A DNA stretch of 64,000 nt from Burkholderiales bacterium. Its GTDB lineage: Bacteria > Pseudomonadota > Gammaproteobacteria > Burkholderiales > Ga0077523. The notes under the pieces are model-generated. The model worked only from the letters and a program-made list of their open reading frames with translations. It made no database searches and was not told where the DNA came from. Where the stretch lies: positions 111,086-175,085 of the forward strand of contig JALHMS010000004.1 of the NCBI GenBank assembly GCA_022843925.1. Reading direction: 5' to 3'. Made by a program: the position numbers and the translations under genes. Positions 27,701 to 37,570 of the stretch are shown here, piece by piece (position 1 is the stretch's first letter; each line of letters begins with the position of its first letter).

Positions 27701-30700
27701 TCAGGCCGTCGGCGTGCGCAGGCCGCTCTTCACCATCGCACGGGCGATCCACTGGGCCGTCACCTTCTCGGCGAGCGAGTTCTGTCCGAGGCGTGCGTTG
27801 AGCCCTGCCCAGTCGACGCGGTCCAGCGGCTGGTCCTGGTTGAAGCACGAGAACACGACGCTCTTCTCGCCGGTGACGGGGTCGATCTGCGGCTGGAGAC
27901 ACTGCGCGCAGATCTCCTTCATCATGCATTGCATCGGCGAGTTGATCGACCCGATCGCGAAGTGGTGCGGCTTCAGGTGCGCGGCCAGCACACCGTGGCG
28001 TGCTCCGGCCACCGCGGCCATCATGCGGTCCGACCCGATCGCGACGACGCGGTCGGTGTCGGCGAAGTCGATCATGGCCTCGCCGAGTTCGCCCTCGGCG
28101 TAGGCCCGCATCGCCTGCACGATGTTGCCGACGTAGGTGCGGTCCTGCGGGCGCGTCGGCGCGAAGCCCGGTGCTTCGTCGCAGCACCAGATCACGACGT
28201 CCGCCGCGGCCTCGATCTCCGCCACCTTGTAGCGGTCGATGATCTTCTTGTAGCCCGCGAAGTACAGGACCTTCGATCCGGCGCGGCGCAGCCCCTGCCC
28301 GATGGAGAAGAGCACCGCGTTGCCGAGCCCGCCGCCGACGAGCGTGACGGTCTCACCGCCGACGATCTCGGTCGGCGCCCCCGTCGGGCCCATGAGCACC
28401 ACGGGTTCACCGGGTTTCAGCACCGCGCAGAGATCCGACGAACCGCCCATCTCGAGGACGATCGTCGAGACGAGACCGCGTTCGGGATCGACCCATGCCC
28501 CCGTCAGCGCGAGCCCTTCCATGGCGAGTCGGGTGTCGTCGACGATCTGGGCGCGCGTCTCGTAGTTCTGCAGGCGATAGAACTGCCCCGGTTCGAAACG
28601 GCGAGCGGCAAAGGGCGCGTGCAGCACGATCTCGATGATGTTCGGCGTGAGGCGGATGACCTCGTGCACCGTGGCACGCAGACCGTCGTCGAGGCGCGCC
28701 ACGAACGCGGCGTCGTCGAGCGGCGAGGCGGGCGGGACGGTCGCCAGCGCCCGGCTCACCACCGGATAGCCGCGCTTGGCGCTGCCCATGGCTTTCACGA
28801 CGTTGCCGAAGAACGAGGGGTGCAGGTCGCCGAAGAAGCTGATGGCGCGACCGTCCGGTTCGCGGGCGAGGAGGACGTAGGTCTCGCCCGGCTTCGCGCT
28901 GCGCTCCGGCTGCACGGGTTCGCCGGCATCGTTCACCGCACGGAAGTACTTGCCGTCCAGCTGGAAGTGATCCGGGTCTTCGCGGGCGGCCACCGTGTTG
29001 GGTTGCGTGCCCGCTGCGACCAGGATCGTGCGGGCCGGCAGTTCGACCGTCGCCGTCGTCTCGGTGCCGTCGGCTGCCGTGCGCTTCGACTTCACGACGA
29101 GCGAGCGTGCGTGCCCGAAGCCATCGACCTCGACCGCCACCGGCGTGAGGTTCTCCGCGAACGAGATGCCTTCCTCCAGGGCCTTCTCGACCTCCTCGTG
29201 GTTCAGCGTGTAGGCCGGGCTCTCGGCGAGGCGCCGACGATAGGCGATCGTCACGCCCCCCCAGGACTGCAGCAACTCTGCGATGCGCGCATCGCGACCC
29301 TCGGCAGCGGCGGCGACCCGCTCCGCGCGGATGGCCCGGGCGTGCGCGAGAAACTCTTCGCCGATCTCCGTCTCTTCCGGGCTCCAGCGCGCCCGCACGG
29401 CGCTCTCGCCGGACTCCGCCACGAGCGTCTCGTAGCGGCGCAGGAACTTCTCCACCTGCAGCGGGTAGTAGGCCATCGACTCCGTGCCGGTGTCGATGGC
29501 GGTGAGTCCGCCGCCCACAACCACCACCGGCAGGCGGATCTGCATGTTCGCCACCGAGTCGGGCTTCGCGGCGCCGGTCAACTGCAGTGCCATCAGGAAG
29601 TCGGACGCCGTGCGCACACCGCGGGCGAGGCCGTTCGGCATGTCGAGGATCGTGGGCCTGCCCGCGCCCGCGCAGAGCGCGATGTGGTCGAAGCCCATCG
29701 CGAACGCGTCGTCGACGGTGATCGTGCCGCCGAAGCGCACGCCGCCGTACAGCGAGAACTCTCCGCGGCGTTCCAGCAGCAGGCGGATCAGCTTCAGGAA
29801 GTTCTTGTCCCAGCGCACCGTGATGCCGTACTCGGCCACGCCGCCGAAGCCCGCCATGACGCGTTCGCCGAGGGGCTCCTGCAGGGTCGTCACGTCACGC
29901 ACCGGCGTGAACGGCACGCGTTCGCCCGAAACGTCGATGCCGGAAAGCGCCGGTGGCAGCGGTTCGATCTTGAGACCGTCGATGGCGACCACGAGATGGC
30001 CATCGTTGACGAGATGGTGCGACAGCGTGAACCCGGCCGGGCCGGTACCCACCACCAGCACCCGGCGGCCGGTCCGTTCGCGGGGCAGGGGGCGGCGCAG
30101 ATTCAACGGATTCCAGCGCGTCAGCAGCGAGTACACCTCGAAACCCCATGGCAGTTCCAGGACGTCCTTCAGCGTGCGCGTCTCGGCCTGCGGGATGTCG
30201 ACGGGATTCTGCTTCTGGTAGATGCACGACTTCATGCAGTCGTTGCAGATCCGGTGTCCGGTGGCCGCCGCCATCGGGTTGTCCACCACGATCATGGCGA
30301 GGGCCGCGATAGGGAACCCTTCGCTCTTCAGCTTCTGGAACTCGGAGATGCGCTCCTCCAGCGGGCAGCCGGCGAGGGACACGCCGAAGGGGGACTTCTT
30401 GAAGCCGGGCGTCGGCGCCTTCTCGGCGAGGCCGCGCGAGCAGGAGTCCTTGCCCTGTTCATGGCACCAGATGCAGTAGTGGGTCTGGTCGAGGGCACCG
30501 GTGAGATCCATGCCCTGGTCGGTGAGGCCGAAGCCTTCTCGGCGGCGCAGGTGATGCAGGCGGTGCACCGTCACGCCGTTCTCGTCGCGCGTGTCGAGTG
30601 GCACGAGGTGCTCGAAGTCGAGCTTCTTCGGCGCCTTGAACATGACGCCGTCCGCGTGGAATGCCTGACCCGCAGCCGTGTGCGCACCCCAGGCGGCGTA

Positions 30701-31204
30701 CTTCAGGGCGATCTCGAGGGCCGCGGCGTTGCCGGCTTCGTCCTGCTGCCATCGCTGCACGGCCCGGGCGAACGCGAGTTCCGAGAACGGCTCGCCCATG
30801 CGATTCGTGAGGTCCGTGCGCAGCGCGTCGCCATCGAACCCCGCTGCTTCGTCGGCCTTGTGCTTGTTCATCGCCTTGCGCTGCACGAATAGCCGCTTCA
30901 CGGCGAACAGCGGGGCGAGATCGTGGTGCTTCGCCGCCAGTGCCTCGGCTTCGTCGGCGATGCCGAAGAGGTCGGCGAGGAAATGCTCCAGATAGGGCGC
31001 TACTTCCAGCAGTAGGGCGGCTTCCGCCTTGCGGTCGAGACTGTCGGGGTCGAGCCGGGCTTCGGCCAGCCGGAAGGCGAGCGCGGGGTCATCGCGGGCG
31101 ACGCGCTGGATGAACGTCTGGTCGAGCTGTTCGAGGCCGTCGCGGCGATGCAGGTCTGCGAAGGAGAGTCCGAAGGCGGGGGCGAGAGTCTGGGTGGCGG
31201 GCAT
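27701..31204 (-). CDS. Fused FAD/Fe-S oxidoreductase, NfnB (GltD-like) plus NfnA-like
   Basis: 1167 residues. Residues 1-235 are an N-terminal extension of unknown fold. Residues 240-330 hold a GltD-type Fe-S cysteine set (244, 247, 255, 280, 320, 323, 327). A FAD-binding Rossmann motif VVGTGPAGF is at 384-392, and a second nucleotide motif [14 protein letters not shown] lies near 560. From about 850 on is a PyrK/NfnA-like domain with GQFYRLQNY (FAD), [11 protein letters not shown] and [11 protein letters not shown] (NAD), closing with a [2Fe-2S]-type set Cys1093/1099/1102/1120. In NfnAB these parts lie on two chains and run NADH/NADPH/ferredoxin electron bifurcation. That activity is inferred, not shown. 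The gene is read with rsxB. Confidence 0.85.
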   Translation of the reverse strand: MPATQTLAPAFGLSFADLHRRDGLEQLDQTFIQRVARDDPALAFRLAEARLDPDSLDRKAEAALLLEVAPYLEHFLADLFGIADEAEALAAKHHDLAPLFAVKRLFVQRKAMNKHKADEAAGFDGDALRTDLTNRMGEPFSELAFARAVQRWQQDEAGNAAALEIALKYAAWGAHTAAGQAFHADGVMFKAPKKLDFEHLVPLDTRDENGVTVHRLHHLRRREGFGLTDQGMDLTGALDQTHYCIWCHEQGKDSCSRGLAEKAPTPGFKKSPFGVSLAGCPLEERISEFQKLKSEGFPIAALAMIVVDNPMAAATGHRICNDCMKSCIYQKQNPVDIPQAETRTLKDVLELPWGFEVYSLLTRWNPLNLRRPLPRERTGRRVLVVGTGPAGFTLSHHLVNDGHLVVAIDGLKIEPLPPALSGIDVSGERVPFTPVRDVTTLQEPLGERVMAGFGGVAEYGITVRWDKNFLKLIRLLLERRGEFSLYGGVRFGGTITVDDAFAMGFDHIALCAGAGRPTILDMPNGLARGVRTASDFLMALQLTGAAKPDSVANMQIRLPVVVVGGGLTAIDTGTESMAYYPLQVEKFLRRYETLVAESGESAVRARWSPEETEIGEEFLAHARAIRAERVAAAAEGRDARIAELLQSWGGVTIAYRRRLAESPAYTLNHEEVEKALEEGISFAENLTPVAVEVDGFGHARSLVVKSKRTAADGTETTATVELPARTILVAAGTQPNTVAAREDPDHFQLDGKYFRAVNDAGEPVQPERSAKPGETYVLLAREPDGRAISFFGDLHPSFFGNVVKAMGSAKRGYPVVSRALATVPPASPLDDAAFVARLDDGLRATVHEVIRLTPNIIEIVLHAPFAARRFEPGQFYRLQNYETRAQIVDDTRLAMEGLALTGAWVDPERGLVSTIVLEMGGSSDLCAVLKPGEPVVLMGPTGAPTEIVGGETVTLVGGGLGNAVLFSIGQGLRRAGSKVLYFAGYKKIIDRYKVAEIEAAADVVIWCCDEAPGFAPTRPQDRTYVGNIVQAMRAYAEGELGEAMIDFADTDRVVAIGSDRMMAAVAGARHGVLAAHLKPHHFAIGSINSPMQCMMKEICAQCLQPQIDPVTGEKSVVFSCFNQDQPLDRVDWAGLNARLGQNSLAEKVTAQWIARAMVKSGLRTPTA

Positions 31205-31289
31205 GGACGGGGCAGGAAGGATGGAGCCCGGCGTGTTCGCATGCGGGTGAAGGCAGGCGCGCCGGGCGGGTCGCTGAGCAGGACGTCGG

Positions 31290-31295
31290 ATTATA
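31290..31295 (-). promoter_or_regulatory. -10 box upstream of the fused oxidoreductase
   Basis: A perfect TATAAT on the minus strand, about 86 bp before the start codon. The -35 position (16-18 bp upstream) has no good TTGACA match, so activation may be needed. It is in the 356 bp gap 31205-31560 between the divergent oxidoreductase and GntR genes; that gap contains no gene. Confidence 0.45.
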
Positions 31296-31396
31296 GCGGT
31301 GGCCGTCCGCGCCGGGCATGCCGGACGCGTCGCTCGTGATGGCTGGCGGCGCCATTCCTCCCTGTGAGGATGGCCATCCGTCGAGCGGCGGCGCTA

Positions 31397-31426
31397 TTGT
31401 GAATTCTGAATTCAGAATGCTAATAT
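31397..31426 (+). promoter_or_regulatory. GntR promoter with palindromic operator in its spacer
   Basis: TTGTGA (31397-31402) and TAATAT (31421-31426) are spaced 18 bp. The spacer contains the perfect 16 bp palindrome ATTCTGAATTCAGAAT (31403-31418) in an otherwise GC-rich area. A repressor bound there would block RNA polymerase. The GntR gene begins about 135 bp downstream, so autorepression and control of the ligase/ThDP operon are likely. Confidence 0.6.
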
Positions 31427-31560
31427 TCCGCGAACGGATGCACTGGCGCAACCGTGGTTTCCGCGGTCCGGTGTGGGCTCGCGATGCGCGCCCGATCGTC
31501 GCGATGGTGCTTCCCCAAGGCTTCTTCAACCCCTCGGCCCCGCTCGTCGGCCGCAAGGCA

Positions 31561-32271
31561 ATGCGAACCCTCTCTCCCCAGCGCACGCTCGTCGAACAGG
31601 TCTACGAGGCGATCCTCTCCGAGATCTCGGCAGGCAAGTTCGGCCCGGACCAGCGCCTCATCCAGGAGGAACTGGCGGACTCGCTCGGGGTGTCGCGGCA
31701 GCCCGTGCAGCAGGCCCTGCTGCTCCTGCGCAGTCATGGACTGCTCTGCGATGCGCCGGGCCGCGGCCTCATGGTCGCGCCGCTCGACACGGAGTACGTC
31801 CGCAATCTCTACGAGGTGCGCGCAGTGCTCGACGGTCTCGGCAGCGCCAAGGCGGCCGAACGTGGCAGCGAGACGGCCCGCAAGGAGGGCGCCGGGTTCA
31901 TCGCCCGCGGCCGGGCGGCGGTCGCGAGCCGCTCCATCGCCCGCATGATCACGACGGACATGGATTTCCATTTCTTCCTCTACGGCCTGTCCGGCAATCC
32001 GCTCGTGGCGGAATCGTCCGCGGCGCACTGGAGCTACCTGCGGCGGGTCATGGGCGAGGTGCTGCTGCGCGGCGAGACGCCGGGGCAGATCTGGGATCAG
32101 CACGAGGCCATCCTCGCTGCCGTGAGCGCGGCAGATCCCGCCGAGGCCGAGAGGCTCGCGCGTGCGCACATCTCGCACGCGTCCGACGCGCTCGCCGGGC
32201 GGCTCGTCGACCAGCCGGCGGCCGAAAGCGCCCCGAAGTCATCCACCCGTCGCGCGAAAGCACGACGCTGA
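31561..32271 (+). CDS. GntR-family regulator, FadR/FCD type
   Basis: 236 residues. The N-terminal winged helix-turn-helix has EQVYEAILSEISAGKFGPDQRLIQEELADSLGVSRQPV in the position typical for GntR (motif quoted in part: GVSRQPV). The C-terminal FCD domain is all-helical with DMDFHFFLYGLSGNP and DQHEAILAA, whose Asp/His residues bind a metal and a carboxylate effector. ATG at 31561 matches the usual N-terminus; an in-frame ATG at 31504 is an alternative. It precedes the acyl-CoA ligase by 52 bp on the same strand. Confidence 0.9.
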   Translation: MRTLSPQRTLVEQVYEAILSEISAGKFGPDQRLIQEELADSLGVSRQPVQQALLLLRSHGLLCDAPGRGLMVAPLDTEYVRNLYEVRAVLDGLGSAKAAERGSETARKEGAGFIARGRAAVASRSIARMITTDMDFHFFLYGLSGNPLVAESSAAHWSYLRRVMGEVLLRGETPGQIWDQHEAILAAVSAADPAEAERLARAHISHASDALAGRLVDQPAAESAPKSSTRRAKARR

Positions 32272-32323
32272 AACCTCGCGCGAAGACGCGACGACCCTGA
32301 TCCCTGCGCACCCCTTCCCGACC

Positions 32324-33976
32324 ATGGACCTGCTCGAACTCGGCACGCTTCACGACACCCTCCTGAGCACCGTCCGCCGGTACGGCGACCGCCCCGCCTA
32401 CGCCGTCCCGCCCATGCCCGGGCGCGACTACCACCCCGATGGCTGGGAGATCACCTGGCACCAGACGCTGGAAGGCGTCGAGCGCATGCGGGAGATCTAC
32501 GCACGCGCGGGCTACGGGCTCGGCCACCGCATCTCGATCCTCTTCGCGCAGCGTCCCGAGTTCTTCTTCCACTGGTACGCGCTGAACGCGCTCGGCGTGA
32601 GCGTCGTCACGATCAATCCCGACTATCGCCGCGACGAGATCCGCTACGTCGTCGAGCACTCGGAATCCAGCCTGCTGGTCGGCGTCGACTGTCGGCGCGA
32701 GGACCTGCAGGCCGTGGTGGATGAGATCGGCGGCGGACTGTCGCTGGTGTCGTTCGATCGCTTTCCCGACGTGCTTCCCCGGCCGTCGACCGCACCGCGC
32801 ACCGGCATGCCCGACGGCACCACCGAGGCGGGTCTGCTCTACACGTCGGGGACGACCGGACGTCCGAAGGGCTGCATTCTCACGAACGAGTACTTCCACA
32901 CCTTCGGTACCTGCTATCTCGAACTCGGCGGTCGCCTCACGATGCGCCCCGGCGAGGAGCGCATGTACAACCCGCTGCCGCTGCACCACGCCAACTGCCT
33001 CTCGGTGTCGGCGCCGGCGATGCTGCTCTCCGGCGGCTGCCTGATCTTCCCCGACCGCTTCCACGCCGGGACGTGGTGGCGCGATCTCGTGGCCACGCGC
33101 GCCACCATCGCGCAGTTCCAGGGGATCATCCCGAACATCCTGTTGAAGCTGCCGCCGTGCCCCGAGGAAACGGCGCATGGCGTCCGCTTCTCTCTGTGCG
33201 CCGGTGTCGAGCCGAGCCAGCACGAGGTCTTCGAGAAGCGCTTCGGCTTCCCCGTCGTCGAGATGTGGGCGATGACGGAGACCGGGCGGCTCATCAGCGA
33301 CTGCCACGAACCGCGATCCATCCACACCCGCGCCTTCGGCCGGCCGAACGCGTGGGTCGAGGCGCGAGCCGTCGACGACAACGGCGTCGAGCAGCCTCCC
33401 GGCGTCCCCGGCGAGTTCGTGATCCGCCACAGCGAGGCGACGCCCCGCAAGGGCTTCTTCTCGGGCTATCTCAAGAACGACGAGGCGACCGACGAAGCGT
33501 GGCGCGACGGCTGGTTCCATACGGGCGACGTCGTGGTGCGCGACGCGTCCGGCCTCTTCTCGTTCGTCGATCGCAAGAAGAACATCATCCGCCGCTCCGG
33601 CGAGAACATCGCGGCGGCGGAGGTCGAGGCGTGCATCACCGCGCACGACCGCGTGAAGCAGGTCGCCGTGATCGCAGCGCCCGATGAGGTCCGCGAGGAG
33701 GAGATCATGGCTTGCGTGATCGTGAAGCCGGGTGTCGACGTCGGTGACCCTGCCGCCCGCGAGGCGCTGGCGAAGGACATCTTCGCCTGGTGCCACGAAC
33801 GCATGGCCTACTTCAAGGCGCCGGGCTGGATCCTCTTCGTCGACAGTCTGCCGATGGGCACGTCGGCGAAGGTCCAGAAGATCCACATCTTCCCGCCCGG
33901 GGTCGATCCGCGCGCCGCGCCCGGCGCCATCGATCTGCGCACGTCGAAAAAACAGAAACCCGGCGTGCCGCGCTGA
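32324..33976 (+). CDS. AMP-binding acyl-CoA ligase
   Basis: 550 residues of the ANL superfamily, which activates a carboxylic acid as acyl-AMP then thioester. Motifs: YTSGTTGRPKGC (P-loop), EMWAMTETGR, GWFHTGD, KNIIRRSGENIAAAEVE and the C-terminal lysine in TSAKVQK. It lacks features of the large fatty-acid ligases, so a short or modified acid is likely. The start at 32324 has no clear RBS. It lies between the GntR regulator and the ThDP enzyme, with a 23 bp gap to the latter, and probably supplies its CoA substrate. Confidence 0.87.
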   Translation: MDLLELGTLHDTLLSTVRRYGDRPAYAVPPMPGRDYHPDGWEITWHQTLEGVERMREIYARAGYGLGHRISILFAQRPEFFFHWYALNALGVSVVTINPDYRRDEIRYVVEHSESSLLVGVDCRREDLQAVVDEIGGGLSLVSFDRFPDVLPRPSTAPRTGMPDGTTEAGLLYTSGTTGRPKGCILTNEYFHTFGTCYLELGGRLTMRPGEERMYNPLPLHHANCLSVSAPAMLLSGGCLIFPDRFHAGTWWRDLVATRATIAQFQGIIPNILLKLPPCPEETAHGVRFSLCAGVEPSQHEVFEKRFGFPVVEMWAMTETGRLISDCHEPRSIHTRAFGRPNAWVEARAVDDNGVEQPPGVPGEFVIRHSEATPRKGFFSGYLKNDEATDEAWRDGWFHTGDVVVRDASGLFSFVDRKKNIIRRSGENIAAAEVEACITAHDRVKQVAVIAAPDEVREEEIMACVIVKPGVDVGDPAAREALAKDIFAWCHERMAYFKAPGWILFVDSLPMGTSAKVQKIHIFPPGVDPRAAPGAIDLRTSKKQKPGVPR

Positions 33977-33999
33977 AATCCATTCCGAGGATCCCGATC

Positions 34000-35736
34000 A
34001 TGACCCCACCCCCGCTCACCGCCGACTGCGCCGCCGGCGTCATCGCGCGCTTTCTCGCAGCCCGCGGCGTCGATCGCATCTTCGCGCTCTGCGGCGGTCA
34101 CATCATGCCGATCTGGATGCGCGCCGACGCCGAAGGCATCCGGATCATCGACGTCCGCGATGAGCGTGCCGCGGTCTACATGGCGCACGCGCACAGCGAA
34201 CTCACCGGCGGGCTCGGGGTGGCACTGGTCACGGCCGGCCCCGGCCTCACGAATGCGATGACGGGCATCGCCAACGCGCACATCGCGCGCGCATCCGTGC
34301 TCGTGCTGTCGGGCGGTCCGCCGCGCGCGCAGGAGAACCGTGGCGGCCTGCAGGATCTTCCTCACACCGATCTCGTGCGGCCGATCACGCGCTATGCGCG
34401 GACGGTGCGCGAGCCGGCGCTCGTGCTCCAGGAACTGGACGAGGCGGTGTCCCGCGCGATGGGGCAGGGCGGCGAGCCCGGACCCGTCTATCTCGATTTC
34501 CCCACCGATACGCTGCGTGGCGACGTGCCGCGCGCCGTGCAGCTCGGGGAGCATTTCCGCGCGAAGCCTCGGCCAGTGCTGCAGCCGGCGGCTGCCGATA
34601 TCGCCGCGGCCGTGGAGATGCTGTGGTCCGCGAAGCGTCCGCTGGTGATCACCGGGCGCGGTGTGCGCGGGGCCGGCGCAGAACTGCGCGCGTTCCTCGA
34701 TCGGCTCGGTGCGCCCTGCCTCGACACCGGCGAGAGTCGGGGCGTGCTGCCGGACGATCATCCGTCGGTCGTCGCCGCCATGCGCGGCGCGATCATGGGC
34801 GAGGCCGATGTCGTCGTGACGATCGGTCGTCGCCTCGACTTCCAACTCGCCTACGGATCGCCGGCGGTGTTCGGCGCGGCCCGTTTTCTCCGCATCGGCG
34901 ATGCGCCCTCCGAACTCCGGGACAACCGTCGTGGCGAGGTCGAGATATTCGCCCAGCCTGCGGCGACGCTGGCAGCCATCGTTGCACGGGCCGGTGACCG
35001 TGCGTCGTCGGTGGATCGCGAATGGGCCGACGGCATGCGCCGCAAGCACGAGGAGCGCGCACGGAAGCTCCGCACTTCCATGCAGAACGCGGCGTCCGAT
35101 GCCGACGGTCGCATCCACCCGAACCGCGTGCTCGCCGAACTGCAGAAGCAGTTGCGCCCGGATGCCGTGGTGGTGGCCGATGGCGGCGACTTCCTCAGCT
35201 TCGCGCGCGTGGGGCTGTCGAGCGCGACGTACCTGGATCCGGGATCGCTCGGCTGTATCGGTATCGGCACGCCCTTCGGGATCGCCGCGAGCCTGGCCTT
35301 CCCCGAGAAGCAAGTGGTGGTGGCCACCGGCGACGGCGCGTTCGGATTCAATGCGATGGAGATCGACACCGCAGTGCGCCACAAGGCGCCGCTGCTGGTC
35401 GTGGTCGCGAACAACGGCGCGTGGCAGATCGAGGTCCACGACCAGACCGACACGCACGGCAAGGTGGTGGGCACGCGGCTGCAGTTCTCCGATCATGCGG
35501 CGATGGCGCGGGCGTTCGGCATGCACGGCGAACGGGTCGAGCGCGTGGAGGATCTCCCCGGCGCGATCGAGCGTGCGCTGGCGAATCGCCCGGCGCTCCT
35601 GGATGTCGTGGTCTCGCCGGAGGCGCGGTCCTCCGACGGAAAGTCGGGGCTCGCATGGGTGCCGGATCTGCAGCCGCTCGCAGCGTGGGACGATGCCGAG
35701 CGGGCGTGGCGCGCCGGCGAACCGAAGCACCGATAG
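34000..35736 (+). CDS. Thiamine-diphosphate enzyme (acetolactate synthase / 2-hydroxyacyl-CoA lyase-like)
   Basis: 578 residues with the PYR, central and PP domains of the ALS-like family. The cofactor Glu is in DVRDERAAVYMA; the ThDP/Mg motif starts GDGAFGFNAMEID and ends VVANNG. A GAGG site precedes ATG at 34000. No FAD-like or small-subunit context supports a true acetolactate synthase. With the acyl-CoA ligase and the FCD regulator next door, a lyase or decarboxylase acting on a 2-hydroxyacyl-CoA or oxalyl-CoA fits better, but this is an inference. Confidence 0.82.
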   Translation: MTPPPLTADCAAGVIARFLAARGVDRIFALCGGHIMPIWMRADAEGIRIIDVRDERAAVYMAHAHSELTGGLGVALVTAGPGLTNAMTGIANAHIARASVLVLSGGPPRAQENRGGLQDLPHTDLVRPITRYARTVREPALVLQELDEAVSRAMGQGGEPGPVYLDFPTDTLRGDVPRAVQLGEHFRAKPRPVLQPAAADIAAAVEMLWSAKRPLVITGRGVRGAGAELRAFLDRLGAPCLDTGESRGVLPDDHPSVVAAMRGAIMGEADVVVTIGRRLDFQLAYGSPAVFGAARFLRIGDAPSELRDNRRGEVEIFAQPAATLAAIVARAGDRASSVDREWADGMRRKHEERARKLRTSMQNAASDADGRIHPNRVLAELQKQLRPDAVVVADGGDFLSFARVGLSSATYLDPGSLGCIGIGTPFGIAASLAFPEKQVVVATGDGAFGFNAMEIDTAVRHKAPLLVVVANNGAWQIEVHDQTDTHGKVVGTRLQFSDHAAMARAFGMHGERVERVEDLPGAIERALANRPALLDVVVSPEARSSDGKSGLAWVPDLQPLAAWDDAERAWRAGEPKHR

Positions 35737-35745
35737 CTGCGGTGG

Positions 35746-36762
35746 TCAGCGAAGTGCGTGGATCGCTTCGCCGACGAGCGCCGGGCCCCGGTAGATGAGG
35801 CCGGAGTAGATCTGCACGAGGGTGGCGCCCGCATCGATCTTCTCGCGGGCGTCGGCGCCGCTCAGGATGCCGCCCGCGGCGATGATCGGGAGTCGCCCGT
35901 CGAGTCGCTTCGCAAGGCCGCGCACCACGGCGGTGGATTTCTCGCGCACCGGCGCGCCGCTGAGGCCGCCGGCTTCGTCTCCGTGCGGAAGACCTGCGAC
36001 GGCATCGCGCGCGAGCGTCGTGTTGGTGGCGATCACTGCATCCATGCCGGTCGAGACGAGGACGTCGGCGATGGCATCCAGCTGCGATTCGTCGAGGTCG
36101 GGCGCGATCTTCACCGCGAGCGGCACGCGCTTGCCGTGCTTCGCCGCGAGCGCGATCTGTTCGTCCTTCAGCGCGCGCAGCAGGGCGAGCAGGGCGTCGC
36201 CTTCCTGCAGCGAACGGAGGTTCTTCGTGTTCGGCGAGGAGATGTTCACCGTCACGTAGTCGGCCCGCGCGTAGACCTTGCGAAGACAGGCGAGGTAGTC
36301 GTCTGCGGCCCGCTCGATGGGCGTGTCGAAGTTCTTCCCGATGTTGATGCCGAGGATGCCGCGATAGCGGATCCCGGCGGCATGGGCGAGGAGCCCGTCG
36401 ACGCCGCCGTTGTTGAACCCCATGCGATTGATGATGGCCTGCGCCTCGGGCAGCCGGAACAGGCGCGGGCGCGGATTGCCCGGCTGCGGGCGCGGCGTCA
36501 CCGTGCCCACCTCGAGGAAACCGAAGCCGAAGCTCGCGAGGCCGTCGACGTGGGCGGCGTTCTTGTCGAGTCCGGCGGCGAGCCCCACGGGGTTCGGAAA
36601 CGCGAGTCCCATGCATTCGACGGCGCGACCCGGCAGCGCTTCCGGCGCGCGGGTGAGGCCGAGGCGCACGGCGATGTCGAGCAGGCGGAAGGTCAGGTCG
36701 TGGGCAGTCTCGCCATCGAGCCGGAAAAGCAGCGGCCGCAGCAGCGGGTAAAGCGCGCTCAT
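35746..36762 (-). CDS. pyrD: Dihydroorotate dehydrogenase (quinone), class 2
   Basis: 338 residues, the usual length of the membrane-associated class 2 enzyme of pyrimidine synthesis that passes electrons to quinone. The N-terminal amphipathic helix pair ([21 protein letters not shown]-type segment) is followed by the FMN barrel with [12 protein letters not shown], the catalytic Ser region [19 protein letters not shown] and [13 protein letters not shown]. Its ATG shares ATGA with the stop of the enoyl-CoA hydratase gene. Convergent with the ThDP gene at 9 bp. Confidence 0.96.
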   Translation of the reverse strand: MSALYPLLRPLLFRLDGETAHDLTFRLLDIAVRLGLTRAPEALPGRAVECMGLAFPNPVGLAAGLDKNAAHVDGLASFGFGFLEVGTVTPRPQPGNPRPRLFRLPEAQAIINRMGFNNGGVDGLLAHAAGIRYRGILGINIGKNFDTPIERAADDYLACLRKVYARADYVTVNISSPNTKNLRSLQEGDALLALLRALKDEQIALAAKHGKRVPLAVKIAPDLDESQLDAIADVLVSTGMDAVIATNTTLARDAVAGLPHGDEAGGLSGAPVREKSTAVVRGLAKRLDGRLPIIAAGGILSGADAREKIDAGATLVQIYSGLIYRGPALVGEAIHALR

Positions 36763-37544
36763 CGGCCCGTGAACCGGCCGGGGCGGCGCTCGATGAAGGC
36801 GCGCATGCCCTCCGAAGCGTCCTCGGTGCGGAGGAGTCGCTGCATTTCCGGCATGAGGCGCGGGATCTCGGCGAGCTCGCCTTCGGCCCGGGCCTTCCGC
36901 GCGGACGACAGCGTGGCGGCGACGCCCTGCGGTGCCTGGCGCGCGATGGTCGTCGCGATCGCCATGGCCCGATCGAGCTGGGTGCCGTCGGGGACGATCT
37001 CCTGCACGAGCCCGATGCGCTGGGCCTCGGCAGCATCGAAGGGGTCGCCCGTCAGGAGCCAGCGCATGGCGTTGCCCCATCCCGCTTCCTGGACGAACCG
37101 GATCGTCGCGCCGCCGATCGGGTAGATGCCGCGCAGGATCTCGATCTGGGCGAAGCGCGTGCCCGCGGCGGCGATGCGGATGTCCGCCGCCAGCAGCAGT
37201 TCGATGCCGATCGTCAGGCAGTGGCCCTGGACCGCCATCACCAGCGGCTTCGTGAGGATGCGGTCGGCGTCCAGGCCCAGGGGATCGATGCCGCCCTCGG
37301 GCAGCGGCGGGCGCCGGTTGTCGGCGAAGTGTGGCGTCCACTGCGGGAGGTCGATGCCGCCGGTGAAGTGGTCGCCATGGGCGAAGAGCACGCCGCAGCG
37401 GAGTTCGGGATCGCGCTGGAGTTCGCCGAGGGCGGCGGACAACGCCAGGTACATGTCGACGTCGACGGCGTTGCGCTTGGCGACGCGGTCGAGGCCGATC
37501 ATCAGGACGCCGTCGCGGCGTTCCGTGGAGACATTTCCGTTCAT
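36759..37544 (-). CDS. Enoyl-CoA hydratase/isomerase family protein
   Basis: 261 residues of the crotonase family. Both catalytic glutamates are kept: one in [12 protein letters not shown], the other in [10 protein letters not shown]. The oxyanion loop near [11 protein letters not shown] is also present. It could hydrate an enoyl-CoA or do a related crotonase reaction; substrate unknown. It is placed between bpt and pyrD, two genes that are often adjacent in betaproteobacteria, and overlaps pyrD by 4 bp, so it looks like an insertion into an older operon. Confidence 0.88.
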   Translation of the reverse strand: MNGNVSTERRDGVLMIGLDRVAKRNAVDVDMYLALSAALGELQRDPELRCGVLFAHGDHFTGGIDLPQWTPHFADNRRPPLPEGGIDPLGLDADRILTKPLVMAVQGHCLTIGIELLLAADIRIAAAGTRFAQIEILRGIYPIGGATIRFVQEAGWGNAMRWLLTGDPFDAAEAQRIGLVQEIVPDGTQLDRAMAIATTIARQAPQGVAATLSSARKARAEGELAEIPRLMPEMQRLLRTEDASEGMRAFIERRPGRFTGR

Positions 37545-37570
37545 GGGTTTGCGCTGGAGAGTGGCGCGTC

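Noticed and set aside
27689-30892. 1067-codon plus-strand open frame opposite the Nfn-like gene
   Set aside because: The minus strand encodes conserved FAD and Fe-S motifs; this frame has none.
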